Origin: Semisulcospira habei
Lineage: Eukaryota > Mollusca > Gastropoda > Semisulcospiridae
Assembly: GCA_036245525.1 (NCBI GenBank)
Contig: BTPG01000007.1
Coordinates: 125,329,815-125,393,814 of the forward strand
Direction of reading: 5' to 3'
DNA length: 64,000 nucleotides
Part shown: positions 10,559 through 25,159 of the stretch, in pieces
Numbering within the stretch: the first letter of the stretch is position 1
Layout of the letters: every line of letters starts with the position of its first letter
The notes under the pieces: model-generated
The model's input: the letters and a program-made list of their open reading frames with translations, nothing else
Database searches by the model: none
Told to the model about the DNA's origin: nothing
Program-made: the position numbers and the translations under genes

Positions 10559-13500
10559 CTGAAACAAGAAGGAAAATGTTCATCCGCAATCAAGAAAATT
10601 GCACAATCTGTGATTATAGATTTAAAACGTCATGACAAACTCTAAACCAGTGACAGTATCAAAAATTTAAATACATGTAATTTTCCTTTCTAAGCATGTT
10701 CCTTTCTTTGGATTTTTGTTGCCTTCAGAAGACAGTCCCCAAATTAGGACATGTCAACCTAAGGGCCCAATGTTTTAACCCTCTTTTGTCGCATGCACAT
10801 GTAACTTGCTTTCCTACACTTTTTAGCTCTGGTGTCCTATTGTTGGAGACAGGTCGACCACAATAATTTAAGGGTACTGCCAGATTAGCTTGGTGCCTTG
10901 AAATATCATGTCACTCCATCTCCTACAACTGGTACATACTCATCAGGTGACACCTCAAAACGTTTTGGAAAAATGGCTGTGGGGTTAAATGGCTAAGTGC
11001 GAAAATGTTGGGAACCTGTAACATCATAACTCATTCTACCCCATCACCAAAATCCCCAAATTTTGCCATTGTCCTCTTAAGATTGCGTTGCAGTGCAGGA
11101 CACAGATACACCATGATAGTTCAAGGGTGATGCCAGAATAGCTTGGCGCCCATAGGCGCCAAGCTATTCCGGCATCACCCTTGAACTATCATGGTCGATC
11201 CTTATCTTGCTGTGTTGTGTCTGGGGTAGAATGAGTTAAGAGGATAATTCCTAAATTTCAAAATTAAGGAGGCATTGATCAGAAGTCCAGTATCACTAGG
11301 CAGGCATTGTCATGGAACCCCCAGGGAAAGAGGAAAAGAGGTAGGCCGAGAAACTCCTGGCGTTGAGACCTCCAAGCAGACATCAAGAGACTGGGAACCA
11401 CCTGGAGTAGAATCGAAGGAGAAGCACAGGACAGGAGTTACTGGAGGTCTCTCGTCGACGGCCTATACCCGGGTAGGGGTGACAGGCGTAAGTAAGTAAT
11501 TGATCAGAAGGCGGCATTGAACTTACTTTCATCAGGCGATAACGTGGGGAACTCGTATATATGCTCCACCGTGTTACGACTGTGGGGAATGCAGAAGCCA
11601 AACTCAAAGTCGAAGCACTTGAGCAGGCGCTCACGATAGTAGTGCTTTTCCACCATGCGGAACTTGTTCACCTCTTTGTCTCCAACAATAAACTCCACTC
11701 TGCAATAAGAAGAATAAGTAAGGGAGTGAGTGGGTGAGCAAGCGTGTGAGCAAGTGAGTAAGTGAATGAACGAATGAAAGAACTTTTCCCCAATCAACTG
11801 CCAAACACAATGCACCTATACAGGTTCATAGTCGTTAGATGACACCTCCAAAATTTGGAAAATACTTGCGTCGGGCTGAATGAGTTAAGAAAATTTGCCA
11901 CTGAATGCAGTCGCTAGTGCTATACTGTAACTGTACTTATGGCTACTCACGTTGCTCCAACTGTCTTCAATTTGAGGAACTGTGGTGTGAACTGGTAACG
12001 GACAAATCGCCCAGCATTGGGGTCCGTGTCATCTATCTCCGGTTCAAAGTCATCACCATCACCTGAGGCAATAAGCAAATGTCCTTGTGTACATCACAAT
12101 TTGCATGTTCTGTACACAAACACAATATATGTATGTATCCAAACAAACCCTTAATGGTTGTACTTAGAAGAAGAAAAAAAAAGAGAACATGATCCAGTTG
12201 CAAGAGACATAGATCATCATGAAGTTGTAGGGGTACATGAGGATCTCTGCCCCTTGCTGACACCACTCTGAATGCATGTTTCTGGGACGGCTGGTGTTCC
12301 CTGGCGATAAATTAACGAAGATTGCAGAAACACCATCTGCGTAACCTGGTAGTGAAGGGGTTAAGCTAGTTGTCAATATTTAAAACGTCACAGAGGGACA
12401 AAATTTTGCAGCTTTCCTCATCCACAACAAACAGAAAAGACAAGTTTTGAGTCTCCCATCAACGAGACGCTGGGAATGAATTCAACACCTGATTTACTTG
12501 GCGCTATAAAAAAATCTGGTACCACCCTTTAACAAAAGAAAAAACTGACCACATCTAATAACAATGATAATAATAATAATTAAATTTATATGGCGCAAAA
12601 TCTTTGCAATGCAGTCTCTAAGCACCTTACAATACAAACCAGAAAAAAAGAAGACAAAAACAGAAAAGTCAAAAGCAGTGACAATATATATACATTTGCA
12701 GCTCTAAGGTAGTGCTTGAATTCATGGCACTCTACAGCTCAAGGGTAGTGCTTTATTAGTCACCAAGCTAATAAAACACTTCCCTTGACCTGTTGTGATC
12801 ATACGACACACCCTAAATTGTGCCTGCGGGCGTCAAGAATCAGGCACAACCCTTGAGCTAGTGGAAGACTAATAGAAGACGTCGGGGGTTCTTTCTCCGG
12901 GTACTCCGGTTCTTCCACCCCCCACACTTTGGTACCGGTCTCAGGCCACTTTACAAATTTCAAATACAAGCGATCAAAAATCTCTGTAACTTCAGTAGCT
13001 GACTGGCCCTTCGTTTGTCTTGTACTGTGTTTGTCTTAAATGGCGTAAATCCGTGTCTGTTTCGTGAGTGTGTGTGTTGGGTTTCAGGCGCGGCGCTTTG
13101 AGTCGATTTCCCCAAAATTGAGAAAAAGCGCCTATATAATAACGGTATTATTATTATTATTATTATTATTATAAGACCAATCTAAAGCAAAGCAAACCTG
13201 ATGGGGGTGGTTTGGCCACTTCAAAGAGGACGGTCTGCGTCTCCATGTCACGAAGTCGGAACCTTGTGAAGTCGATGCCATAGATGTTGGCTTCTGGTGG
13301 GCACAAGTACTCTGCAACAGACAGAACATTACACTCATGAGACCTAACTTATATGCCCAATAAGACCCGACGCACTACAGCAGTGCTAATCTGGCACTAC
13401 CCTTGAATTATCACGGTTGATCCATCTCCTGCATCTGGTACATACTTGACACTGTTAGACACTGAAAACATTTTGAGAAATGAAGACGTGGGGTTAAATG

Positions 13501-16500
13501 GGTTAACAGGTATAAGGACAAGATAAGACATTCACAAAATCAGCACCGTGTGTAACGGTTAGGGGTTTTGGGGGTCAATTTTCTTACCACTAAGCTCAAG
13601 AATAAAAACAATCAACCAGCAACAAACATAATATTAATGACATGATCACAAAACCCATGCAACAAATCCCTGCCACAGTGTTTCATTGTTAACCCATTTA
13701 GCCCGGAGTCCCTACAGCAGGAGATTGGTTGACCATGATAATTCAAGGGTAGTGCAAGATTAGCTTGGCGCCTTTAGGCGCCATGCTAATCTGGCACTGC
13801 CCTTGACTATCATTGTCAATCTATCTCCTGCAACTGGTACATAGTCATTAGGCAAACACCTCCAAAAATTGAGAAATGGGACCTTGGGGCCAAAAGGGTT
13901 AATTTGTTTACCACTGATACCAGCTCTTCCGTCATGTCAATAATAAATTTAAGCCCAGTGTGCACATAGCTGCCCATACGGTTTACAGTATCGTTCGTGG
14001 CATGTGCAAGATGGTTAAATGGATGAGGTACCTTCTAAAGCCAAAATATATACCTCTGCAGTGAGGAAAGCAGCCAACTGGGTACTTTTCTTTCTTCTTT
14101 TTTTTTAGGAGGGAGGGGAGGGGGGTGGGGGGTGGGGGAGGGGGTTGTTGCTATTCTTTTATCTAATATCACTGATGTGTGAACTCAAGCTAAAGAAAAG
14201 CCGCACAGAGACAACAAGAAGACAGCGCTATAATGTAGGCCTCCTGAGAGAAACTGGAGTTAGAGAAGAGTTCAAACTGGTGCTGTCCAACCGGTTTCAA
14301 GCGCTACAGGAGCTAGTAAATGAAGAGGAGGCGGTCACCACAGAGCAGCAGTGGAAGGCAGTTAGAGAGGCGCTGAACTCAACCTGCAAAGACACTGTAG
14401 GGTTCAGGAAACACCACCACAAGGACTGGCTGTCGGCACAGACCTTGAAGAAGATAGAAGCGAGGAAGCAGAAGAAAGCAGCGGTCAACAACAGTCGCAC
14501 GAGAGCAGCCAAAGTAAGGGCACAGGGGGAATACTCGGAAGCCAACAGCGAGGTGAAGAGGAGTATCAGGGCAGACAAGAGGGCCTACACAGACAGCCTG
14601 GCAGCAGAGGCAGAAAAGGCAGCAGGCAGCGGCAACATGAAACAGCTCTACGACATTACCAGAAGATTGTCGGGTAAGTATGGCCATACAGAAAGACCAG
14701 TAAAAGACAAAGAAGGCAAGCCTATTGCAGACAGAGCAGACCAACTCGACAGATGGGCCGAGTATTTTGAAGAGTTACTGAACAGACCTAGCCCACCCGA
14801 CCCCCCCGACATCCAGCCGGCAGAGACCGACCTACCCATCAGCTGTGACAGACCCAGCCGGGAAGAGATCAGAAAAGCAGTGGCATTTTTGAAGAATGGC
14901 AAAGCAGCAGGGCCAGATGGCATCCCAGCGGAGTCTCTGAAAGCAGACCTAGAGACAACAGTTGAGATACTGTACCCACTGTTTGGAAAGATCTGGGATC
15001 TGTAAGAAGGACTCTGGGAGAGAACAGAGCAGATAACAGCAGAGAATGAAATTGGGCGAAGAAGATGGGGATGGATCGGTCACAGTCTGAGAAAGCCAGC
15101 TTCCAGTATCACTAGGCAGGCATTGTCATGGAACCCCCAGGGAAAGAGGAAAAGAGGTAGGCCGAGAAACTCCTGGCGTCGAGACCTCCAAGCAGACATC
15201 AAGAGACTGGGAACCACCTGGAGTAGAATCGAAGGAGAAGCACAGGACAGGAGTTGCTGGAGGTCTCTCGTCGACGGCCTATACCCGGGTAGGGGTGACA
15301 GGCGTAAGTAAGTAAGTACTGATGTGTGAAAAGATAATCAATACAAATTCTGCTTCTATCATTTTACTTTATGTCACAGGATTTCTAACTCCCTGAAACT
15401 AAGTAGATTTTTAAAATAAAAAGATCTTAGCAAATTCCTGTGATATTCAACGCTTGATGCAAAGAAAATGTGTTGCTTTAAAAAAAAAAAAAAAAAATTA
15501 AATGTACGCAATTCATAAAATAATTATCTCAAAATGTGTCGCCAAAGACCTTTTTCTCGTAAGGTTTTTTACCTGTCCAATGCGACCACTAGCAACACAA
15601 GCTGAAACGATGCTGAGGCACCCAGAATCTAATAATGTATCGTCTTAACCCATTCAGCCCTGATGCACTACAGCAGGAGGTGGGTCGACCATGATAATTC
15701 AAGGGTAGTGCCAGATTAGCTTGGCGCTTGCTGGTGCCAAGCTAATCTGGCACTACCCTTGAATTATCATGGTTGATCCATCTCCTGGAACAGGTGCATC
15801 TAGTCATTGGATGACGCCTCTAAAATTTGGGAAATACGTGCGCCGGGCTGAATGAGTTAACAGTAAACTGTGAGTAACACATAATTATCTACTGCACCAT
15901 GAATATTGCTGTATGCTGCGCGTGCATTTAAAAAAAATCCGTGTCAAAATACATGTGTGATAGTGTGACAAATTAAAATTACTGAGAATGGGCCTGCCGA
16001 CTAGCTATGCCCCATGATCCATGGCCAACAAGAGGCATAAGTTCTCATGAGCCCCTGCGTACGCAGGGGCTCATGAGAACTTTTGCCTCTTGCAGATGGA
16101 ACAGGCTAGCTGAAGGACTGCTCTGTCTTGAAACCAAAAGCTCAACATCAGCTTTCTGGGATTAAAGCTGAATCAGCTTCCCGGGATGAAGACAATGTAT
16201 GTTTGCTGACCATACATGTTCTTTCCCTGCCGGAGCATGTAAACAACTCTGCTGTAAACTAAGCTCCCGTCCTAGCCCACAACAAAATGTCAGAGACTCC
16301 ATCTCTCTGCAGCACTGAAGATAATTATCCGGTGTGCAATAGGGCCCCGGGATGACGTCGGCTTTTGTTGGCCCGCGCACAGTGTATTCCTGCGTGTATC
16401 AAGTTATAAAAACACTGTAAAATGCGTTGAGTTTCCATTTCATAAAAAGCCCAATACTCCTTAAGAAATGCCAACTGTCTGCGAGGGAAACTGATCTTCA

Positions 16501-19500
16501 TGAGCCCTGCAGCTTGCTGTTGCTCATAGAGATTCATGCCCTTTGCTTGTCCCCATTTACATCTGTGCAACTACAATTTGGCCTTGAAAGTCACCGTGAG
16601 CTCGGTCTGCGATTGCAGCTGCTTTTAATAATAAATCAGGCTAAAAGGGTCTGCCAGGAACCACGCTTTAAAGTTGAAAATTGTTACTGTCGGGCTGGGC
16701 CCAAAATCTATACTGATGAGCAAATTAAATGCAACATTTTGCAAACCCCGGAAACACTAAAATTGATTGTTTTCGATGATTACAAAAATGCTGCATTTCT
16801 TCTGCTCAGCAGTATACCACTGGTTAGAGGCCACACTCGTTGTCTCCTTCAATTCGCCACCACTGATCAGTGGTAGTGAATCAAGATTGGTTGTACATTG
16901 CTTAACGTCACGACAGCAACAAAACTTTCTCAGGACGTGCCTGCACTGCTTGTGAAAAATAAAATAACAGAATATTGAATGTATGTCGCCAGCCGGTCTA
17001 ATACGCTAAATAAACCTAAGACCATTTAGCAACACACATCCAATATCAAGAGCTACAGGCAGTGCAGACAGTAGGGAGAGTTTATAAAATGTGTCCCACA
17101 TCACATCTCCCAACCTTCACATTTTGTCCTAAGACTTAAAGCGAGCTTCTTAAACATGATCACAATATCATCCACCTACACATTATTCAATATGTTCTTA
17201 ACCCATAAAGCCCTGAAAGACAACGACAGGATGTGGATCAATCATGATATTTCAAGGTTGGGGTCAGAATAGCCTGGCGCCATAAGGCGCCAAGCTATTC
17301 TGACACCAACCTTGAAATATCATGGTCAATCTGTCTCCAGCACCTCAGAGGATATCTACAAAAATGTGATAATTTTGTCCTCAGGACATAAGGAGTTAAG
17401 ATGTCATCCTGCACAAAATTACTAAATTAGTTTTGTAAACATGTAAACTGACAGACGTTTTTGCTCTTCCTTCCATTGCTACACACAAAGCAACTTGGGT
17501 CTCACCTGACCATACTATATACAGAGAACCAAATAGACCATATCTGCATTAGCAAGAAATTTAGACGATCCCTTCAAGATGTTCAAGTGAGGAGGGGAGC
17601 AGATGTCGCCTCAGACCACCATTTGCTTACCTTAAGGATAAAGCTCAAGTTAAAGAAAAGCCGCACAGAGACAACAGAGACAACAAGAAGACAGCGCTAT
17701 AATGTAGGCCTCCTGAGAGAGACTGGAGTGAGAGAAGAGTTCAAACTGGTGCTGTCCAACCGGTTTGAAGCGCTACAGGAGCTAGTAAATGAAGAGGAGG
17801 CGGTCACCACAGAGCAGCAGTGGAAGGCAGTTAGAGAGGCGCTGAACTCAACCTGCAAAGACACTGTAGGGTTCAGGAAACACCATCACAAGGACTGGTT
17901 GTCGGCACAGACCTTGAAGAAGATAGAAGTGAGGAAGCAGAAGAAAGCAGTTGTCACTGAACAACAGTCGCATGAGAGCTGCCAAAGCAAGGGCACAGGA
18001 GGAATACTCGGAAGCCAACCGCGAGGTGAAGAGGAGTATCAGGGCAGACGAGAGGGCCTACACAGACAGCCTGGCAGCAGAGGCAGAAAAGGCAGCAGGC
18101 AGCGGCAACATGAAACAGCTCTACCACATTACCAGAAGATTGTCGGGCAAGTATGGCCATACAGAAAGACCAGTAAAAGACAAAGAAGGCAAGCCTATTG
18201 CAGACAGAGCAGACCAACTCGACAGATGGGCCGAGTATTTTGAAGAGTTACTGAACAGACCCAGCCCACCCGACCCCCCCAGACATCCAGCCAGCAGAGG
18301 CCGACCTAACCATCAGCTGTGACAGACCCAACCGGGAAGAGATCAGAAGAGCAATGTCATTTTTGAAGAACGGCAAAGCAGCAGGGCCAGATGGCATCCC
18401 AGCGGAGTCTCTGAAAGCAGACTTAGAGACAACAGTAGAGATGCTGTACCCACTATTTGGAAAGATCTGGGAAGAGGAGGTGATGCCGGCTGACTGGAAG
18501 GTCTTCAACAGGATTATCCTGGAGAGAATGAAGAGCTCCGTCGACCCCCAGCTGAGAGACCAGCGAGCAGGATTCAGGAAAAACCGATCATGTACAGACC
18601 AGATCGCTACTCTCCGCATCATCGTGGAACAGTCTCTGGAGTGGAGCTCCCCGCTGTACGTCAACTTTGTGGATTACGAGAAAGCATTTGACAGCGTGGA
18701 CCGAGAGACTCTGTGGAAACTCCTACGACACTACGGTGTACCCACAAAGCTTGCCCGCCTGATCAAGAGCAGCTACGATGGCATGACATGTCGCGTGATC
18801 CATGAAGGGCAGTTCACCAGGGAGCTCCAGGTCAGAACCGGCGTCAGGTAGGGGTGTTTGCTGTCTCCGTTCCTCTTCCTACTGGCCATAGACTAACAAG
18901 CTATTGCAAAGGTCATAAATGAAAAGAAAAGGGGAGACTGCCAGTGCTAAGAGGACCGCAGAGCACAGACGAAGTGGAATACAGTGGACACTGTGGACAC
19001 AGCTTGACGACCTCGATTTTGCAGACGACTTGGCTTTACTGGCCCACACTCATCAACAAATGCAGGACAAGACCACAAGGCTTGCTGACATCTCGTCCCA
19101 AGTGGGCCTCACCATCCACAAACAAAAAACAAAGACAATGAGGCTGAACGCAACCAGGGAAGAACCAGTCTTGCTTGCTGGCACCCCGTTGGAGGAGGTG
19201 GAGTCCTTCACCTATCTCGGGAGCATCATAGACAAAAAAGGCGGCACTGATGCAGATGTCGGAGCACGAATCGGTAAAGCCAGAGCAGCCTTTCTCCAGT
19301 TGAAAAAAGTGTGGAGTTCCAGAGAGCTGTCACAACACACCAAAGTCCGGATTTTCAACTCCAACGTAAAAGTATTTCTCCTATATGGAGCAGAGACTTG
19401 GAGATTGACAAAAACCACAGTCAACAGAGTACAGATCTTCATAAACAGTTGCCTTAGAAGAATTTTGGGAGAGAACAGAGCAGATAACAGCAAAGAAAGA

Positions 19501-22500
19501 AATTGGGCGAAGAAGATGGGGATGGATTGGTCACAGTCTGAGAAAGCCAGCTTCCAGTATCACTAGGCAGTCATTGTCATGGAACCCCCAGGGAAAAGAG
19601 GAAAAGAGGCAGGCCGAGAAACACCTGGCGTGGAGACCTCTAAGCAGACATCAAGAGACTGGGAACCACCTGGAGTAAAGTCGAAGGAAATGCACAGGAC
19701 AGGAGTCGCTGGAGGTCTCTTGTCGACCGCCTATACCCGGGGAGGGGTGACAGGCGTAAGTAAGTTCCATTGCTACATAGGAGAGCTCCCCGATGGGCAA
19801 TATAGCAGTACATGTATCGGCAACTCTGTTATGTGTGCATATTCACGTATGGCTGGCGAAAAGTCTTTCTTAACACCTTTCATCCTGATACACTAGTCTA
19901 CTGCTTGAAATAAATCTATGATAGTTCAAGGGTGGTGCCTGCGATGAAATGGTTGCTCTGCCTGGAATGGTTGATCTATCTCCAATCTGTAATGTAGCCT
20001 TCATAGGACAATAAACAAATTAAAAATTTTAAAAAGCCTCAGTATGTAATGGGTTAGCCGCAGGGCAAACACTGAGAACCCCTTTTGTGACTTTTAGCAC
20101 AGCCGCTCCAAGCAGCACTGCCTGGAGAAGACAACTTTAACAATAACAGTCAATGAGTTAATCTCCATGGAGCACGCATGCGGCATTACATTTACAGCGC
20201 ACTAGAATGACTATTGATTTCTGCTCCCGTAGCATCCTCTCCCAGCCTGAAATGGACAGGGGTAGTCGTAGGCTGAACCCACCCCACCTTTCCTTGTTTC
20301 CGGAACTTAGACGTATATGGGGCCGATCGTTGCAAGAGGCATAGATCCTCATGAGCCCCTGCAGTTGCACGGGCTCATGAGGATCTATGTCTCCTGCAAA
20401 CTGCTGGAGCATGATCCCTGCTTAGTCGGTTGACTACTGTGACATTCCCAGTCTGTGAAACATGAGGTAAAAGTAACACATCTTTGCAAAAGGCATAGAT
20501 CCTCATGAGCCCCTGCACTGCAGGGGCTCATGAGGATCTATGCCTTTTGCTGATGGACAGAGCTGTATTTCGCGGGACATTAACTGTCGATCCTCGTTAG
20601 TTAGTGGGTGAGGTACGTGTATAGTCTTCAGACCACACGCGTGCACATCGCTAAACGCCACCGAAACCAGTCAATGGCCACTACTGCCTACAAAATGTGC
20701 ATGACGATCTATGCTAGTCTGCCAGCTTCAGTCAGAAGGGCTTGCGCTTGGGAACATGAGCCGGCAGAAATCCCCTCCTTCTGCAGTGGGCCGGCCACTG
20801 TAGACCCCGCAGCTATTGTGACAATCAATTGATCCTCAGGTAACTGTTAGAAATTTAAACAAGCGCAGGCGTCGGCAGGTTTAGATCTCTGTGGGCCGAA
20901 ACTGGGCTCTTTCAAGCTGAGTGAGAGCGTACACTGAAAATATGAACATCAATAAATGTTTGGGTTCTTCGTAAGTGTAAACTGGCACACGCCATGCTTT
21001 TGTTCAACATGCACAATTCCTGAACTCTTTGAAATCTCAGGGTCATAAATGTCGGTGATCAGTACAATCATTTGTGTACCTATCCCCCCCTGCCAAATTG
21101 TAAGGTGCCTATCCCCCCTGCCAAATTGTAAGTGCGGTTACAGGTGAACTTTTTTTGAGAAACCACCATGTCTGCAAGAAAAACCGAGGACTTAACCCCT
21201 TCCCTGCCAGTGTACATACATGTTTGTTTCTGAAATCTTGGTTCATTCAACAACCAAACGCTAACACGGTCCAAAAAACATGGTCTCAGCAAGTGGCATA
21301 GATCCTCACGAGCCCCCGCAGAAGCGGGAGCTCAAGAAGATCTATGTGTCTAGCAGTTGGTTCATGTTCACTCTGACTCCCCCCCCCCCCCCTCCCCAGT
21401 GAGGGCGTTACAGTGCACAAATTTTACCTGGGAGAAATGATCTTTTAAAGAACCCAACCACCCCCTTCCCCCGCACAAAAACAAGAGCCACCACGGCAAC
21501 TACACGATTTTGACTTTCACAATGATACGCCTTGTCTCCTCAAAAAAAGAAGAAAAAAAAAAAAAAGGTGAGTTGAGGTCATTTAAAGGTAAATTTTCCT
21601 GGGTAAAATTCACAGTATGCTCCGAGTGCTTTAACCCATATCATACAGAGGCAAAAAGCTTCAGATATGCAAGCTTTTTTTGCTATTATTTTTTTTTGGT
21701 TCAGATTTTCTTCTACGTGTTTACACTGATCTTCAATCCACTTATTCTTTGCCTTTTTCATGCTTTTCTTGATATCCTGGTTAATTTCCCTGTATTGTTT
21801 AGCTCCTTCTACCTCTGATTTCTTTTTCTTTAATTCTCGACGCTTGTCACATAGAACAAAGATGTCAGCTGTAAGTAACCCAAGGTTTCTTTGCTTGTCG
21901 GTGTTTGCCAAGGATCTCACTGGCTGTTTGGGTTACAACAGTGTTAAATGTGTCAACCAGTGTGTCCACGTCCGTGTCTTCTGCACCCAGAAGTAGCAGT
22001 GGTGCGAATTTTCCTCCTATCTTTAAAAATAATAGCAAAAAAGCATACCAGCTGGTGAAAGACCTGACCAGTGTAAAACAAGGACGCTCCTCGATCATTC
22101 AAGATAGTGAAGGGAACTGTCTTACGGAAGACCAAGACATACTGAAGAGATGGACAGAGTACTGCTCAGATTTGTACAACCACCGAGCTGCAGGGGACCC
22201 AGGCATACTTGTCAACCCACCCGTGACCAACAATGGCAACTATCCCATCCTCCGAGAAGAAGTAGAGGCTGCAGTGAAGTCGCTGAAAAAAAGGGAAGGC
22301 AGCAGGAGCAGACAACATCCCTGCAGAGCTAGTCCAAGAAGGGGGAGAAGACACGATAAGCGCCTTACTAACAATCTGCAATAAGATCTGGCAGTCAGGG
22401 GATTGGCCCACACCATGGACCCAATCACTTATAATAACTCTCCCAAAAAAAGGCAACTTACATCAATGCCAGAACTATCGCACGATCAGTCTTATATCCC

Positions 22501-25118
22501 ACCCAAGCAAAGTCATGTTAAAGATCCTACTGAACAGGCTGAAGCCACAGGCAGAGGAAATCATAGCTGAGGAACAGGCAGGCTTCAGACCGGGGCACAG
22601 CACAACTGAACAGATCTTCAACCTGAGAGTTCTATGTGAGAGATACCTCCAGCACCAGGACCTCTATCATGTCTTTATGGATTTTAAGAAAGCATTTGAC
22701 AGGGTGTGGCATGCAGCCCTTTGGTCCACCATGAAGCTATACAACATCAATGCCAACTTGATCAAAGTCATAGCAAACCTTTACAACAAGGCCACTAGCG
22801 CAGTCTGCTTCAACGGCAAAATAGGATTGATTGATTGATTGTACATTGCTTAACGTCCCGACAGCAACAACGCTTTCTCAGGACGTGCCCGCACTGCTTG
22901 TGAAAAAAAAAACTATACAGAAAATTGAATGTATGTCGCCAGCCGGTCAAATACCTTAAATAAACCTACAACATGGGGCCTAAATAAAGCTAAGACCATT
23001 TAGCAACACACATCCAATATCAAGAGCTACAGGCAGTGCAGACAGTTGGGAGAGTTTTAAATAGACAAATACAGGTGAATGGACCAAAGGTAGACAGAAA
23101 CACATGCCCCAGAATAGAAAGGAAACCCACCCTGTGGGGCTGACCAGGGTGACCCTGGGAACTAAAAAGTACCTAACCCCACCCAAGTCCCCCAGGGCAG
23201 ACCCGGGTGGGGGGGCAAAATAGGAAACTGGTTTAAGACTACAGTTGGAGTCAGACAAGGCTGCTTGCTCTCACCTACTCTTTTCAACATCTTCCTGGAA
23301 AGAATCATGATGGACGCTCTGAAAGATCATGAAGGAACTGTCAGTATTGGAGGCAGAACAATCACGAACTTGCGCTTTGCGGACAACATTGATGGCCTTG
23401 CAGGAACAGAGAAGGAGCTAGCTCAGCTGGTGGAAAAGCTGGATAGTACAGCCATTGCATATGGGATGGAAATCAGTGCAGAGAAGACCAAACTGATGAC
23501 CAATAATGCCAGTGGCATTGGCACTGAAATCATGGTTGGAGGCCAAAAACTGGAAACAGTTAAGAAATTCAAATACTTAGGAGCCATTGTGACAGATGAG
23601 GGATCAAAACCAGAAATACTGTCCAGGATTGCGCAGACAACAACAGCACTGACAAGATTAAAGACCATATGGAAGGACAGAAACATCACACTCTGCTCCA
23701 AGATCAGATTGATGCGCTCCTTAGTCATCTCAGTGTTCTTGTATGCCTGCGAGTCATGGACCCTCACAGCAGACCTTGAAAGGAGGATACAAGCCACTGA
23801 AATGAGATGTTTTCGAAGGCTGCTTGGCATCTCATACAGAGATCACATCACAAACGAGGAAGTGGGAAGCAGAATCAGGCAAGCCATCGGGCCCTATGAA
23901 GACTTATTAGCCATTGTGAGAAAACGCAAACTGAAGTGGTATGGGCATGTCACGCGTTCAGCAGGGCTTGCCAAAACAATCCTGCAAGGCACTGTGCAAG
24001 GAGGACGAAGGAGAGGAAGACAGAGGAAAAGATGGGAGGACAGAACTGAAGCTGGGCGATACGCTGAGAATGGCAGAGAACAGAGAGGATTGGAGGGAGC
24101 TGGTTGCCAAGTCATCAGTGGTGCCCCAATGGTCGGCAAGACTACGGGATATAGATAGATAGATAGATATGCAAGCTACATTACAGTACTTACAGATAAG
24201 GATATAGACCAATGGCTTTACTTCAAGGGTGGTGCCAGATTAGCTTGGCGCCTGGAGGCACCAAGCTATTCTGGCACTACCCTTGAAACTATTTTAGTCA
24301 AACTTATTTCACACTCTGCTATATTCCGATTGATAAGGGTTATTCAAATTCAAAAACTTTATTGTGTCACTGTCAGTCTAGCCAACAAATTTTCTTTCGT
24401 TGGGATCACATGTGCGCGTATGGTTTTAGTCACATTATGACAATGGTAAAAAAAAACCAAAAAAAAACAACAACAACACTGCGATATCTGAGGTGCAAGT
24501 TCCTCGACGGCGTCAACAAGGAGAGAGAGAGATACGCTAGTTAACACACTCTTCATTTAGGAGACGGATGGCCGAGGGTACAAAGCTGCCCTTGTAGCGT
24601 TTGGTTTTAACAAGAGGAGCCTTGAACCTACGGCCAGACGGGAGCTTTTGAAGGTGCTTAGAAAGGCAGTGGGAAGTGTCAGCTGCCAGCCTCAGGCCCT
24701 TGCGTATCATTCTCGTCCTGTTGAGGCCGTCAAGGCTCTCCAACCTGCCCCCAACGATTTTCTCACTAAGCCTGATTATCTTATTCAGCTTCCTAAAATT
24801 CTTCTCGCCCGGGGAGCCGAACCATGAGACAAAGGAGAACGTAAGAAGGCTTTCTATAAAGCAGAGGTAGAACTGCCCGAGGATTTTGGGGCTCACATCA
24901 AAGGAGCGGAGTTTGCGCAGCGTATACAGTCTCCCTTGGGTTAAGATAGGTGCTCTTGCAAGAAAAGCCATGGAAGGCAAACAGTGTCACCTGGTCATTA
25001 ACAGATGTATACTTCAGCCTCCGCAAGATTACTTCCTCTAGCACACTACCCATGGCGATTACTACTTTGCTCTGACATTTTGTATTTTGAGACTTTATTG
25101 ACTGACACAACACGCAAC

Positions 25119-25159
<41 letters not shown>

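Larger units (their letters stand above)
21631..24192. mobile_element. TTAA-ended repeat E, split by a LINE
   Basis: TTAACCCATATCATACAGAG at 21631 continues after the LINE with ACATTACAGTACTTACAG. The inverted, uninterrupted counterpart is at 63822-63905. Confidence 0.65.

Noticed and set aside
16427..16876. 149-codon plus-strand ORF in UNC119 intron 1
   Set aside because: No recognisable domain, overlaps a degenerate palindrome, and composition is like its surroundings.
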